Positions 23,781 through 32,573 of a stretch of 64,000 bases of DNA are shown piece by piece (the stretch's first letter is position 1; each line of letters starts with the position of its first letter). Position numbers and translations under genes: made by a program. The notes beneath the pieces were generated by a model that was not told where the DNA came from, searched no databases, and was given only the letters and a program-made list of their open reading frames with translations. Source of the DNA: Acidobacteriota bacterium (GTDB lineage: Bacteria > Acidobacteriota > Vicinamibacteria > Vicinamibacterales > CAVVIG01); assembly GCA_003222395.1 (NCBI GenBank), contig QHWB01000040.1, positions 590,854 to 654,853 of the forward strand, read 5' to 3'.

Positions 23781-25459
23781 CTACCAGTTGAAGCGCGTGA
23801 CCAGCTGAATCTGCCGGCTCGTGTTCGTGCCCGTCAGCGTCGTCACTTCATAGTTGTTGATGTTGTTGCCGACGGCGGTGTTGGTGGCCACGCCGCCGAC
23901 CGGAACGAAGTTCGGCTGGTTGAACGCGTTGAGCATCTCGATCGCAAGCTCGAAGTCGGTGCGGCCGGCCACGCGCGTCCGCTTCGACACGCGCAGATCG
24001 GTCTGCCGGAACATCGGGCCGGTGACGACCAGCGACTGCGACGCGCACTGGCCGTATCGAGCGCCGCTGTCGACTTCGATGCAGTCGGGCCCGTTGGCCG
24101 GCGCCAGGTAGCGACCCGTCGGCGGCGCGCCCGCATACCCGGTCGGCGACGTCGCGCTGACGCTGAACGCCGCGATCGTCTGATCGATGACGTCCTGCGG
24201 CAGCATCCACACCTTGCGTCCCGCGGCGTCGACGCGGAGGTCGAAAATCTTCTCGAGCTCCGCGCGCGTCATGCCGACGAGCCGGAGGTTGCCGAGATCG
24301 ATCAGGCGGCCGCTCCGCGCGATCGTCGACGCGCCGATTTGCCAGCCGCCTACGATTCGATCGCGCACGCCGCCGTCCGCGCCGATCCGGCGTGCCTCGC
24401 CGAACGGCAGGTCGTACACCAGATTCAGCTTGAACGCGTGCGTGATGTCGCCCGGGTCGCCGCTGTTGCGCAGGTAGTACTGCGGCCGGCGGAAGGTGAA
24501 AAACGACAGGCCGTTGGTCAGCGCCGCCGATCCCGACGTGACGTACTGATGGCCGAACGTGTAATTCGCCTGCGCCTGCAGGCCGCCGGCCAGCCGCCGC
24601 CGCATCTCGATCTGCAGCGCGCTGTACTTCGAGCCGCCGATGTTGGTTCGGAAGCTCGTCCCCGGCAGCGTGCCCTGCGCCGTGTTGTTGTTGATCGTTC
24701 CGAGCACGTCGGGGTTCGCGACGAAGAAGTTGGCCGGCAGGCCGGCGTTGATCGCGTTCTGCCTGAACGTCGCGTTGTTGAGGATGCCGGTGCTCGCCGT
24801 GTTGCTGAGCAAGTTGAACGGCAGCGGGTTGCGCGCCGCGAGAAACGCTTCCAGCGTTGCGCTCGTCCAGTTCGCGCTGCTGTATGCCGCCAGGTTGCCC
24901 GCCTGCGATGCAGGCTGGCCGTTCAGATACGCGAGGAGGATCGGCAGCGGCGACGTTCCCGCGGTACCGGTGTACGCAAAGGTCGCCCGCGCCCGGCCGC
25001 AATGTTCGCCGCAAGGTTGGCCTGCGCGTTCTTGAATTCGTTGAGAAAGCCGTTCTCGAAGATGTCGATCTCGTTGACGTTCACGTTGGCGAACGCGTCG
25101 CGCGCGCGGGTGCCGACGTAGCGCACTTCCACCGACGTGTCGCGGCCGAACGCGCGCTGAATGCCGACCGACCAGGAATCGGCCGACGGCGTTCTCAGGT
25201 TCGCGTCGAACGTGTTCACCGAGTTCGTAATGGACGGGATCATGGGATAGGTCGGCGTGGCGCTGAACGCAGCCGGTCCGAGCTGGTTGTCGCGGAACAG
25301 CAGCACCGACTGACCGGGGAGCGTCAGGTTGCCCGCCGTCGCCGCGCGGTTGACCGGAATCGTCACGCCACGGTTCGCGTTGTAGATCGCGAGGAAGTTG
25401 CGGGACGGTACGATGGTCGGAATCGAGCAGTCAATCCAATTTCGGCGTTTCGCGCAGCC
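23781..25459 (-). pseudogene. TonB-dependent receptor, C-terminal fragment (frameshifted)
   Basis: Beta-barrel part of an outer-membrane TonB-dependent receptor of the carboxypeptidase-regulatory-domain type. It begins abruptly in mid-barrel (IDCSIPTIVPSRNFLAIYNA; TAG at 25460-25462 just upstream) with no plug or signal. Around 24985-24995 one base is missing: the frame ending ANIAAGRGR must shift to continue TFAYTGTAGTSPLPILLAYL. The second part (VTSGSAALTNGLSFFTFRRP and on) runs to an aromatic C-terminus (IQLVTRFNW), as expected for a barrel. The missing first half is found as a fragment at 27453-27739, beyond the ABC exporter gene. Confidence 0.82.
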
Positions 25460-25510
25460 CTACCCGTTCGGATAGGCCGGCGATCCAAAGACCCGACGTA
25501 TGATCGAGCC

Positions 25511-27445
25511 GTGCCTCACGCTGAACGGGTACCGCGAACTGTAGCCAGCTCGAGTGGCGTCCAGCTCAAGCCGGACTCCGCTGGAGAGACTGCTGGCGCG
25601 AAAGCCCCAAATCAACCGAAGAAACCAGCGTTTTCCGCCGGCGCGTGGGAAGAAGCGCGCGCGCTGATCTGGATCCACCGCAAGCGGCTCGCGCTCGGCC
25701 TCGTGCTGATGCTGATCAACCGGCTGTCCGGCCTCGTGCTGCCGACGACGACGAAATACCTGATGGACGACGTGATCAGCAAGGGCAACTGGGATCTGCT
25801 GCCGAAGCTGGCGCTTGCCGCCGGCCTCGCGACCACGGTCGACGCGCTCACGGCGTTCACCAACTCCCAGGTGCTCGGCGTGGCGGCGCAGCGCGCCATC
25901 ACCGAGATGCGCAAGGACGTCGAGGCGCACGTGATGCGCCTGCCGATTCGGTACTTCGACTCGACGAAGAGCGGCATCCTGATTTCGCGCATCATGACCG
26001 ACGCGGAAGGCATCCGGAACCTCGTCGGCACCGGCCTCGTGCAGCTCACCGGATCGATCGTCACTGCCCTGCTGGCGCTCTGCGTCCTGCTGTACCTGAA
26101 CTGGAAGCTGACGCTCGTGACCATCGTCATCCTCGGCCTGTTCGGCGGCGGGATGGCGACGGCGTTCAACCGGCTGCGGCCGCTGTTCCGCGAGCGCGGG
26201 AAGATCAACGCCGAGGTCACCGGCCGCCTCGCCGAAACGCTCGGCGGCGTCCGCATCGTCAAGTCGTACACCGCCGAGAAGCGCGAAGAGCTGGTCTTCG
26301 CCAAAGGTGCGCACCGGCTTCTCCGCAACGTCGCCAAATCGCTGACCGGCGTGTCCGCCGTGACGTCGTTTTCCTCGGTCGTCATCGGCGCCACGGGCAT
26401 CGCGATGATGCTGATCGGCGGCACCTCGATCAGGAACGGATCGATGACGGTCGGGGATCTCGTGATGTATCTCTCGTTCACCGCGCTGATGACGATGCCC
26501 GTGATCCAGCTCGCGTCCATCGGGACGCAGTTGAGCGAGGCGTTCGCGGGCCTCGATCGCATCCGCGAGATCCGCCGGATGGCGACCGAGGACGAAGAGG
26601 ACGCGTCGCGCGCCCCGCTGCCGGACATCCGCGGCGAGGTCGCCTTCGACGACGTGACGTTCGAGTACAACAACGGCGTTCCGGTGCTCAAGCGCGTCGC
26701 GTTCGTGGCGCCGGCCGGATCGACGACGGCGCTCGTCGGCTCGAGCGGATCGGGCAAGAGCACGCTGATCAGCCTGGTGATGACGTTCAACCGGCCGCTG
26801 TCGGGGCGCGTGCTCGTGGACGGCCGCGACCTGACGGGCATCAAGCTGCGCGACTATCGATCGCATCTCGGCGTGGTGCTGCAGGACAACTTCCTGTTCG
26901 ACGGGACGATTGCCGAGAACATCGCCTACGCCAAGCCGCACGCAACGCGCGGCGAGATCAAGGCGGTCAGCCGAATCGCGCACTGCGACGAGTTCATCGA
27001 AGCGTTCGAGAACGGGTACGACACGATCGTCGGCGAACGCGGCGTCCGCCTCTCGGGCGGTCAGCGGCAGCGCGTGTCGATCGCGCGCGCGATCCTCGCG
27101 GATCCGCGGATCCTCATTCTCGACGAGGCGACGTCGAGCCTCGACAGCGAGAGCGAGGCGATGATTCAGGACGGCCTGCGATCGCTGCGCCGCGGCCGGA
27201 CCACGTTCGTCATCGCGCACCGGCTGTCGACGATCCAGAGCGCAGATCAGATTCTCGTCCTCGAAGGCGGCGAGATCGTCGAGCGCGGCACGCACGAGGA
27301 GCTGCTCGCGAAGAACGGGCGCTACCGGCAGCTGTACGACAAGCAGTACCGGTTCGAGAAGGATCGGTTCATCAATCCCGGAGAAGACTTCACGCCGGAG
27401 CCGGAAAAAGTCGTGGCGTCTGCGAGGGTGAGCAATACGCTGTGA
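25511..27445 (+). CDS. ABC exporter half-transporter (MsbA/multidrug type)
   Basis: 644 aa. An N-terminal six-helix exporter domain (from KRLALGLVLMLINRLSG; coupling segment YFDSTKSGILISRIMTDAEG) is followed by an ATPase: Walker A GSSGSGKST (about 410), Q-loop VVLQDNFLFDG, signature RLSGGQRQR (about 513), Walker B ILILDEATSSLDS (about 535) and H-loop IAHRLST (about 569). It homodimerises to export lipids, drugs or peptides. GTG 25511 is the chosen start; upstream codons read antisense to the receptor fragment. The gene sits on the opposite strand exactly where the middle of a TonB receptor gene should be, with its stop about 7 nt from the next receptor codons. Confidence 0.93.
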   Translation: MPHAERVPRTVASSSGVQLKPDSAGETAGAKAPNQPKKPAFSAGAWEEARALIWIHRKRLALGLVLMLINRLSGLVLPTTTKYLMDDVISKGNWDLLPKLALAAGLATTVDALTAFTNSQVLGVAAQRAITEMRKDVEAHVMRLPIRYFDSTKSGILISRIMTDAEGIRNLVGTGLVQLTGSIVTALLALCVLLYLNWKLTLVTIVILGLFGGGMATAFNRLRPLFRERGKINAEVTGRLAETLGGVRIVKSYTAEKREELVFAKGAHRLLRNVAKSLTGVSAVTSFSSVVIGATGIAMMLIGGTSIRNGSMTVGDLVMYLSFTALMTMPVIQLASIGTQLSEAFAGLDRIREIRRMATEDEEDASRAPLPDIRGEVAFDDVTFEYNNGVPVLKRVAFVAPAGSTTALVGSSGSGKSTLISLVMTFNRPLSGRVLVDGRDLTGIKLRDYRSHLGVVLQDNFLFDGTIAENIAYAKPHATRGEIKAVSRIAHCDEFIEAFENGYDTIVGERGVRLSGGQRQRVSIARAILADPRILILDEATSSLDSESEAMIQDGLRSLRRGRTTFVIAHRLSTIQSADQILVLEGGEIVERGTHEELLAKNGRYRQLYDKQYRFEKDRFINPGEDFTPEPEKVVASARVSNTL

Positions 27446-27452
27446 TCAGCCA

Positions 27453-27739
27453 CCCGATACGCGCATCCTTGCGCTCGAACGTCTTGAAGCCGGCGACCGA
27501 CGCGCGAATCGTGTACACGCCCGGCGGTACTCCTGGAAACGAGTATTCGCCGGCGTCGTTCGTGGTCGTGTGGCGCGACACGCCGGCTTCCTGATTGACG
27601 AGCGTGACGTTCGCGCCGGGAATCACGCCTTGCGGATCCCGGACGGACCGCGCTGGCCGCCCTGGAACGATTGCGCCGCGAGATGTTCGGCGAAGAGCAA
27701 CACGACGAGCGCCGCGAGGACGAGCCGTATCGTTCGCAT
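27453..27739 (-). pseudogene. TonB-dependent receptor, N-terminal fragment (frameshifted)
   Basis: ATG 27739 opens a signal peptide (MRTIRLVLAALVVLLFAEHL then AAQSFQGG) whose frame ends at TGA after about 40 codons. In the next frame it continues VRDPQGVIPGANVTLVNQEA, TTTNDAGEYSFPGVPPGVYT and FKTFERKDARIG, the carboxypeptidase-regulatory (peptidase-associated) domain that opens acidobacterial TonB receptors. One base is missing near 27640. Homology stops at 27453, where the ABC exporter gene ends. It starts 21 nt after the aminotransferase-fold gene and was probably in its operon. Confidence 0.82.
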
Positions 27740-27760
27740 GAATGTCTCCTCGGCGGGTGG

Positions 27761-29110
27761 CTACGCCGCGCCTCGGCCGCGTCCGCCGCGACCGTTGGTC
27801 GGCGCGGGCAGCCCGTCGTTCGCAACCTCGAGCAGCGCGTGCGCGAAGGTGTCGATTTCTTCGAGCGTGGTGTACACGTTCGGCGTGACGCGGAGGCCCG
27901 AATAGTCGAACACCTGCGCCGGCGGCGTGCCGCCGACGACGGCGTTCACGACGATGCGGTACTTGTCCATCATGTACTGCGAGAGCGCGCGCGGATCGAC
28001 GCCGTCGATCGAAACCATCGCGACGCCCCACGTCTGCCCCGGCTCGAGGCTCGAGAGAATCTTGATTTTCGAGTGAGTCTTGACCGCGTTCGCCCAGCGC
28101 AGCGTCAGATAGCGCAGGCGTGCCGCCTTCCGTTCCGCGCCGATCGCCTGATGGAACGCGAGCGCCTCGGCGACCGCCGCTCGAAGCGCCTCGGGATGCG
28201 TCCCGATCGCCTCGAACTTCGTGATGTCGCCCGCCTGTCGATCCGGCACCGCCTGAAGCGGCCACGTCTTCGCGATGTTCTCCTTGCGAACGTACAGCAG
28301 ACCGTTGCCGATTGGCGCGAGAAGCCACTTGTGAAGGCTGACGCCGTAGTAGTCCATCTCGAGGTCGCGCAGCTTGAACGGGAAGTGCGCGAGCGCGTGC
28401 GCGCCGTCGACGATCGTCAGGATGCCGCGCGAGCGCGCGAGGCGCGCGAGGCGCTGCACCGGAAAGAGCTGTCCCGTGAGATTGGTGATGTGACAGAAAT
28501 GCAGAACCTTCGTCTGCGGCGTGATGGCGCGCTCGAACCGTTGATACAGATCGTCCTGCGTCGTGGGCACCGGGAACTGGATGCGCGTCACCTTGATCTT
28601 GTCGCGGCGCATGCGCTGATCCCAGGTCGTCAGCATCCGCGGATAGTCCTGCTCGGTCGTCAGCACTTCATCGCCGGCCTTCAGGTCGATGCCGTTCTGC
28701 GCAATCTGCAGCGACTCGCTCGCGTTGCGCGTCAGCGCGAGCTCCGACGGATCGCACCCGAATTCCGCGGCCATGCGGCGGCGCACCGTGTCGATGTTCC
28801 GGCCGATCATGCCGTTGTACTGGACCGGCAGCATGTTGGCCATGTCCATGTACCGCTTGACCGCCTCGTGCACGACGCGCGGCGCCGGACACGTGTTGCC
28901 GTTGTTGAGATTGGTAAGTGTCCGATCGAGCGTGAACGCTTCCTGGATCTCGCGCCAGTAGAACTCGTCCTGCGCGACGTCTTCAGGCGTGCGATCGGCG
29001 ACGGCGGCCGACGCTGCAGCGATGTGCTCGGTCGTCTTGAACGGCCTGGGAGTGAACGCGGCGGCCCCGAGGGCGCCGCCCATGCGGAGAACATCGCGCC
29101 GGTTCAACAT
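27761..29110 (-). CDS. Tat-exported class V aminotransferase-fold PLP enzyme
   Basis: 449 aa. The Tat signal is LNRRDVLRMGGALGAAAFT. The PLP fold resembles isopenicillin-N epimerase and cysteine-desulfurase-like proteins: NNGNTCPAPRVVHEAV near the start, LTRNASESLQIAQNGI (phosphate-binding turn), LTIVDGAHALAHF (Asp for the pyridine N) and the Schiff-base lysine in YGVSLHKWLLAPIGNG. It is likely a racemase, lyase or aminotransferase acting in the periplasm; the true reaction cannot be told. It is upstream of the broken TonB receptor, hinting at an old uptake-and-processing pair. Confidence 0.9.
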   Translation of the reverse strand: MLNRRDVLRMGGALGAAAFTPRPFKTTEHIAAASAAVADRTPEDVAQDEFYWREIQEAFTLDRTLTNLNNGNTCPAPRVVHEAVKRYMDMANMLPVQYNGMIGRNIDTVRRRMAAEFGCDPSELALTRNASESLQIAQNGIDLKAGDEVLTTEQDYPRMLTTWDQRMRRDKIKVTRIQFPVPTTQDDLYQRFERAITPQTKVLHFCHITNLTGQLFPVQRLARLARSRGILTIVDGAHALAHFPFKLRDLEMDYYGVSLHKWLLAPIGNGLLYVRKENIAKTWPLQAVPDRQAGDITKFEAIGTHPEALRAAVAEALAFHQAIGAERKAARLRYLTLRWANAVKTHSKIKILSSLEPGQTWGVAMVSIDGVDPRALSQYMMDKYRIVVNAVVGGTPPAQVFDYSGLRVTPNVYTTLEEIDTFAHALLEVANDGLPAPTNGRGGRGRGAA

Positions 29111-29156
29111 GCAACCTCCTCGTGTGAAAGTTGCAGGATGCTAGCATTTTTTTAAC

Positions 29157-29178
29157 GCGTGGGGCCCCACCCCCACGC
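29157..29178. terminator. GC palindrome upstream of the aminotransferase gene
   Basis: GTGGGGCCCCAC (29159-29170) is a perfect 12-bp palindrome. GCGTGGGG (29157-29164) can also pair with CCCCACGC (29171-29178). On the minus strand it lies upstream of the Tat-signal gene, so it may be the end of a repeat element rather than a terminator. Confidence 0.4.
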
Positions 29179-29186
29179 GCAGACGC

Positions 29187-29436
29187 GCTCGCGGCGTAAA
29201 CCGCTCGCGCGTATTTAGAACAGAACGTCACCACGCCCCACCACGGCGCCCGACCCGGCTCGCGGCGTAAACCGCTCGCGCGTATTTAGAACAGAATGTC
29301 ACCACGCCCCACCACGGCGCCCGACCCGGCTCGCGGCGTAAACCGCTCGCGCGTATTTGGAACAGAACGTCACCAATCAGTCATGGAACTCGGCCCGGCG
29401 GGAATCTGCGACGCTTTGTTCTAGATACGCGCGAGG
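29187..29436. repeat. Family B repeat: 71-bp tandem copies plus an inverted copy
   Basis: The core GCTCGCGGCGTAAACCGCTC starts at 29187, 29258 and 29329, an exact 71-bp period (about 2.7 units), each followed by GCGCGTATTTAGAACAGAAC. A reverse-oriented, slightly diverged core lies at 29410-29435 (TTCTAGATACGCGCGAG). The copies fill most of the 417-bp gene-free stretch 29111-29527. Nothing gene-like was seen in the rest of it. Confidence 0.88.
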
Positions 29437-29527
29437 GCAGCGCCCGCGGCCAAAGCGAGCGGGGTGGGAACCCGCGAGCCGTGAAGAAGTCCCGAACGCA
29501 TCAGCGCGCCGCGCGACTAAGAAACGC

Positions 29528-29905
29528 TTAGTGCCCGGCGCCGTTCGCGATGACGTTGACTTGCTGGCGCGCCTGCGCGCGCGGCTGACCGTCGGCGCCG
29601 TACAGAATTGCCTTCACCTCATAGGTGCCGGACGGCACGCTGCGGAACTCGAACGTGTTCGTCCGCGGCGCGTTGTCGCCGTCGAGTTGGATTTCGCTAC
29701 TGCGGTAGAACTCGGATGATTCGGCGATGATTTCGATGGAGCGATTGCCCGCGTCGGCTTCGATTGTCGCGCGCACGATCAGATTGGCCGGGGCGAACGA
29801 AACAGCAGGCGAAACCCGGACCGCGAGCGGCTCGCGTGTGCCCGCGCCGAGCGGCAAGGCCGAAGAGAACAATAAGAGTCCGAGCAGCGTGAAACGAACC
29901 TTCAT
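29528..29905 (-). CDS. Small exported protein of unknown function
   Basis: 125 aa from ATG 29905. The signal peptide is MKVRFTLLGLLLFSSALPLG (cleavage near AGTREP). The mature part looks like one immunoglobulin-like beta sandwich (VSFAPANLIVRATIEADAGN, NTFEFRSVPSGTYEVKAILY), similar to the Ig-like domains often attached to exported acidobacterial proteins. No catalytic residues are seen. It stands alone between the family B repeat block and the divergent M28 operon. Upstream codons in the same frame are rejected because they would bury the signal. Confidence 0.72.
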   Translation of the reverse strand: MKVRFTLLGLLLFSSALPLGAGTREPLAVRVSPAVSFAPANLIVRATIEADAGNRSIEIIAESSEFYRSSEIQLDGDNAPRTNTFEFRSVPSGTYEVKAILYGADGQPRAQARQQVNVIANGAGH

Positions 29906-30083
29906 CGCGGTCACCGTCGCAACAACGCGTCGCGCATGCTCACCGGCCAATTCCCTCACGTCCGGCTCGTGTGTGCCGCACCGTGCGGCGATGACTCGAC
30001 GGCTGCAAGTCATGGACCACGCGAACAAGACGCAAAAACGGCCGAACGTTGCGGTAATCTGACGCTGCGGAGGATTGAACCGG

Positions 30084-31481
30084 ATGGTGCGACGCGCGTG
30101 TCTCGTGGCTGCTCTACCGTTTCTGATGCTTTCGGGTACCACTTCTCGCGCGCAGGCGTCACATGGCGCGCGCGCTGCGAACCCCACCGTCTGGATCGAT
30201 CGCTACCGCGAGCCGGCCGCGCGTCTGATTGGCGAAGCCGTCGGAAGCACGTTCGCGTGGCACCGCTTGGCGGTGCTGACCGATACGATTGGGAACCGAT
30301 TGAGCGGATCGCCGGCGCTCGATCGCGCCATCCAATGGGCGGTCGGCGAGATGAAGCGCGACGGCCTCGAGAACGTCCACACCGAGCGCGTGATGGTGCC
30401 GCGATGGGTGCGCGGCGCCGAGAGTGCAGAAATCGTCACACCGTTGCAACAACCGCTCATGATGCTTGGCCTCGGCGACAGCGTCGGCACGCCGTCTGAC
30501 GGTCTGCGCGCCGATGTCGTCATCGTCCACAGCTTCGAGGAGCTCGATGCAAAGGCGTCGCAGGCGCGTGGGCGCATCGTGCTGTTCAACGTCCCGTTCA
30601 CGACCTACGGCGAGACCGTGCGCTTTCGATCGACCGGGCCAGCGCGCGCGGCGCGCCACGGCGCGGTTGCGGCGCTGGTCCGCGCCGTCGGACCGCCCGG
30701 ACTGCGCACGCCGCACACCGGCGCGCTGCAGTACGCGTCGGACGCGCCGAAAATTCCCGCGGCGGCGATTGCCACCGAGGATGCCGACCTGCTGCAGCGC
30801 ATCGCCGATCGCGGCGAGCGCGTCACCCTCCGCCTGAAGATGGATGCGCATTTCGAGGCGGACGTCGAATCGGCAAACGTCGTCGGCGAAATCCGCGGAC
30901 GCGAGAAGCCCGAAGAAATCGTGGTCGTCAGCGGTCACCTCGATTCGTGGGACGTCGGCGCCGGCGCCACCGACGATGGCGGCGGCTGCATCGTGACGTG
31001 GGAAGCGCTTCGACTGATGCGGAAGCTGAACCTCCGTCCGCGCCGGACCGTGCGTGTCGTGCTGTGGACCAACGAAGAGAACGGCGGACGCGGCGGCCAG
31101 GGATATCGCGATCAGCATCGCGCGGAGCTCGGCCGGCACGTGCTGATGCTCGAGTCCGATGGCGGCGTCTTCCGTCCGCTCGGTTTCGGGTTCACCGGCA
31201 GCGATTCGGCGCGCGACACCGTCCGCACGATCGCGACGCTGTTGTCGGGCATCGCCGCCGATCAGATCACCGTCGGCGGCGGCGGCGCCGACATCGGCCC
31301 GAGCGTCCAGGAGGCGCACATCCCCGCCATGTCGCTCGACGTCGACGGATCGAAGTACTTCCTCATCCACCACACGCCGGCCGATACGATCGACAAGATC
31401 GATCCGGTCGAAATGGCCAAATGCGCGGCCGCGGTCGCCGTCATGTCGTACGTCGTCGCAGATCTTCCGGAGCGGCTATGA
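30084..31481 (+). CDS. Exported M28 metallopeptidase (PGCP-like carboxypeptidase)
   Basis: 465 aa. ATG 30084 follows GGAGG (30069-30073); a TTG at 30075 is too close. Signal peptide about 1-28. A PA-like insert (about 150-245, IVLFNVPFTTYGET) precedes the dizinc core: GHLDSWDVGAGATDDGG (His, Asp), NEENGG (bridging Glu), ESDGG (Asp) and HHTPADTIDKI (His). This is the glutamate-carboxypeptidase/PGCP branch of M28, which trims peptides outside the cytoplasm. It overlaps the next gene (ATGA), forming the head of a four-gene plus-strand operon. A second M28 enzyme is at 47820. Confidence 0.93.
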   Translation: MVRRACLVAALPFLMLSGTTSRAQASHGARAANPTVWIDRYREPAARLIGEAVGSTFAWHRLAVLTDTIGNRLSGSPALDRAIQWAVGEMKRDGLENVHTERVMVPRWVRGAESAEIVTPLQQPLMMLGLGDSVGTPSDGLRADVVIVHSFEELDAKASQARGRIVLFNVPFTTYGETVRFRSTGPARAARHGAVAALVRAVGPPGLRTPHTGALQYASDAPKIPAAAIATEDADLLQRIADRGERVTLRLKMDAHFEADVESANVVGEIRGREKPEEIVVVSGHLDSWDVGAGATDDGGGCIVTWEALRLMRKLNLRPRRTVRVVLWTNEENGGRGGQGYRDQHRAELGRHVLMLESDGGVFRPLGFGFTGSDSARDTVRTIATLLSGIAADQITVGGGGADIGPSVQEAHIPAMSLDVDGSKYFLIHHTPADTIDKIDPVEMAKCAAAVAVMSYVVADLPERL

Positions 31482-32530
31482 TGGGAAATATGCAAGGTCA
31501 CAGGCTCTCGGTCGCCGCCGTTCTCCTTCTCACGGCGTGCTCATCGTCCGCGCAGACCCCGCGCACGCTGCTGCCCACCGATGTGGTCGCCACCGTCGGA
31601 TCCGGATCGATCACGCTGGCTCAAGTGGATGAAAAAGCGATGCAGCAGCCGACGGGGAACTTCGGCAGCATGAAGCTCTCGCAGGCGATCTACGAGGCGC
31701 GCCGCGCGGCGCTCGACGAGCTGGTCGCGAACATGCTGATCGACCGCGAGGCGAAGCTGCGCGAACTGGATCGAAGCGCGCTGGTGGAGCAGGAAGTCAT
31801 CTCGAAGGTGTCGACGGTCACCGATGCGGAGATCGCGGCGTGGTATCAGGCGAACCAGTCGCGCGTGCAGGGCGCGACGCTCGATCAGGTGCGGCAGCCT
31901 ATTCGTTCGTACCTGACGCAGGAGCGGACGCAGGCCGCGCGCGAGCGATACCTCGAGGAGCTGAAAGAGAAGACACCAGTGCGTCTCACGCTCGAGCCGC
32001 CGCGGCAGGCGCTGTCGAACGCGAAAGCGCCGGCCAAAGGCGCGGCGAACGCGCCGATCGAGTTCGTGGAGTTCTCCGATTTCCAGTGTCCGTTCTGTCT
32101 TCGCGCGCAGCCGACCGTCGAGCAGGTGTTGAGCACCTATGGCGATCGCATACGCTTCGTGTATCGCCATTACCCGCTACCCAACCATCCGAACGCCCGC
32201 CCCGCCGCTGAAGCGTCCGCGTGCGCCGGCGAGCAGGGCAGGTTCTGGCCGTACCACGACAAGCTGTTTGCCAACCCGTCGAAGCTCGCAGACGCCGATT
32301 TGAAACGCGACGCGGCCGAGCTTGGGCTCGACGCCACGAAGTTCAATGCCTGCCTCGATTCGCACAAATACAGGAGCGACGTCGATGCCGACATCAAAGC
32401 CGGCGAGGAAGCCGGCGTCAGCGGCACGCCGGCCTTCTTCGTGAACGGCCGGATGATCAGCGGCGCGCAGCCTTTCGACGCCTTCAAGCGGATCATCGAC
32501 GAAGAGCTGCAGATGAAAAAGACAAGGTAG
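31478..32530 (+). CDS. Lipoprotein: SurA-like helical domain fused to DsbA-like thioredoxin domain
   Basis: 350 aa. The start ATG 31478 overlaps the M28 stop. Lipobox VLLLTAC (Cys about 20). Residues about 35-165 are helical and resemble the SurA/PpiD N-terminal chaperone region (VDEKAMQQPTGN, ALDELVANMLIDREAK). Residues about 180-350 form a Thioredoxin_4/DsbA-like fold with active site Cys204-Pro-Phe-Cys207, cis-Pro loop VSGTPAFFVNG, and extra Cys pairs (SACAGEQG, FNACLDSH). It should form or isomerise disulfides in exported proteins while holding them. No DsbB-like partner is nearby. Confidence 0.9.
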   Translation: MMGNMQGHRLSVAAVLLLTACSSSAQTPRTLLPTDVVATVGSGSITLAQVDEKAMQQPTGNFGSMKLSQAIYEARRAALDELVANMLIDREAKLRELDRSALVEQEVISKVSTVTDAEIAAWYQANQSRVQGATLDQVRQPIRSYLTQERTQAARERYLEELKEKTPVRLTLEPPRQALSNAKAPAKGAANAPIEFVEFSDFQCPFCLRAQPTVEQVLSTYGDRIRFVYRHYPLPNHPNARPAAEASACAGEQGRFWPYHDKLFANPSKLADADLKRDAAELGLDATKFNACLDSHKYRSDVDADIKAGEEAGVSGTPAFFVNGRMISGAQPFDAFKRIIDEELQMKKTR

Positions 32531-32573
32531 AGGTCGGTCCCGCGATGGCATGTTCATTGGTTGCCATCGTCGT

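Noticed and set aside
23400..25121. Plus-strand frame of about 570 codons opposite the ADOP gene and receptor fragment
   Set aside because: Arg/Asp/Val-rich with no domain, antisense to recognisable proteins.
29187..29400. Possible CRISPR array
   Set aside because: The 71-bp units are conserved over their whole length, so there are no variable spacers, and no cas gene is near.
30075..30083. TTG 30075 as the M28 start
   Set aside because: It touches the GGAGG ribosome site; ATG 30084 has proper spacing and a better signal peptide.
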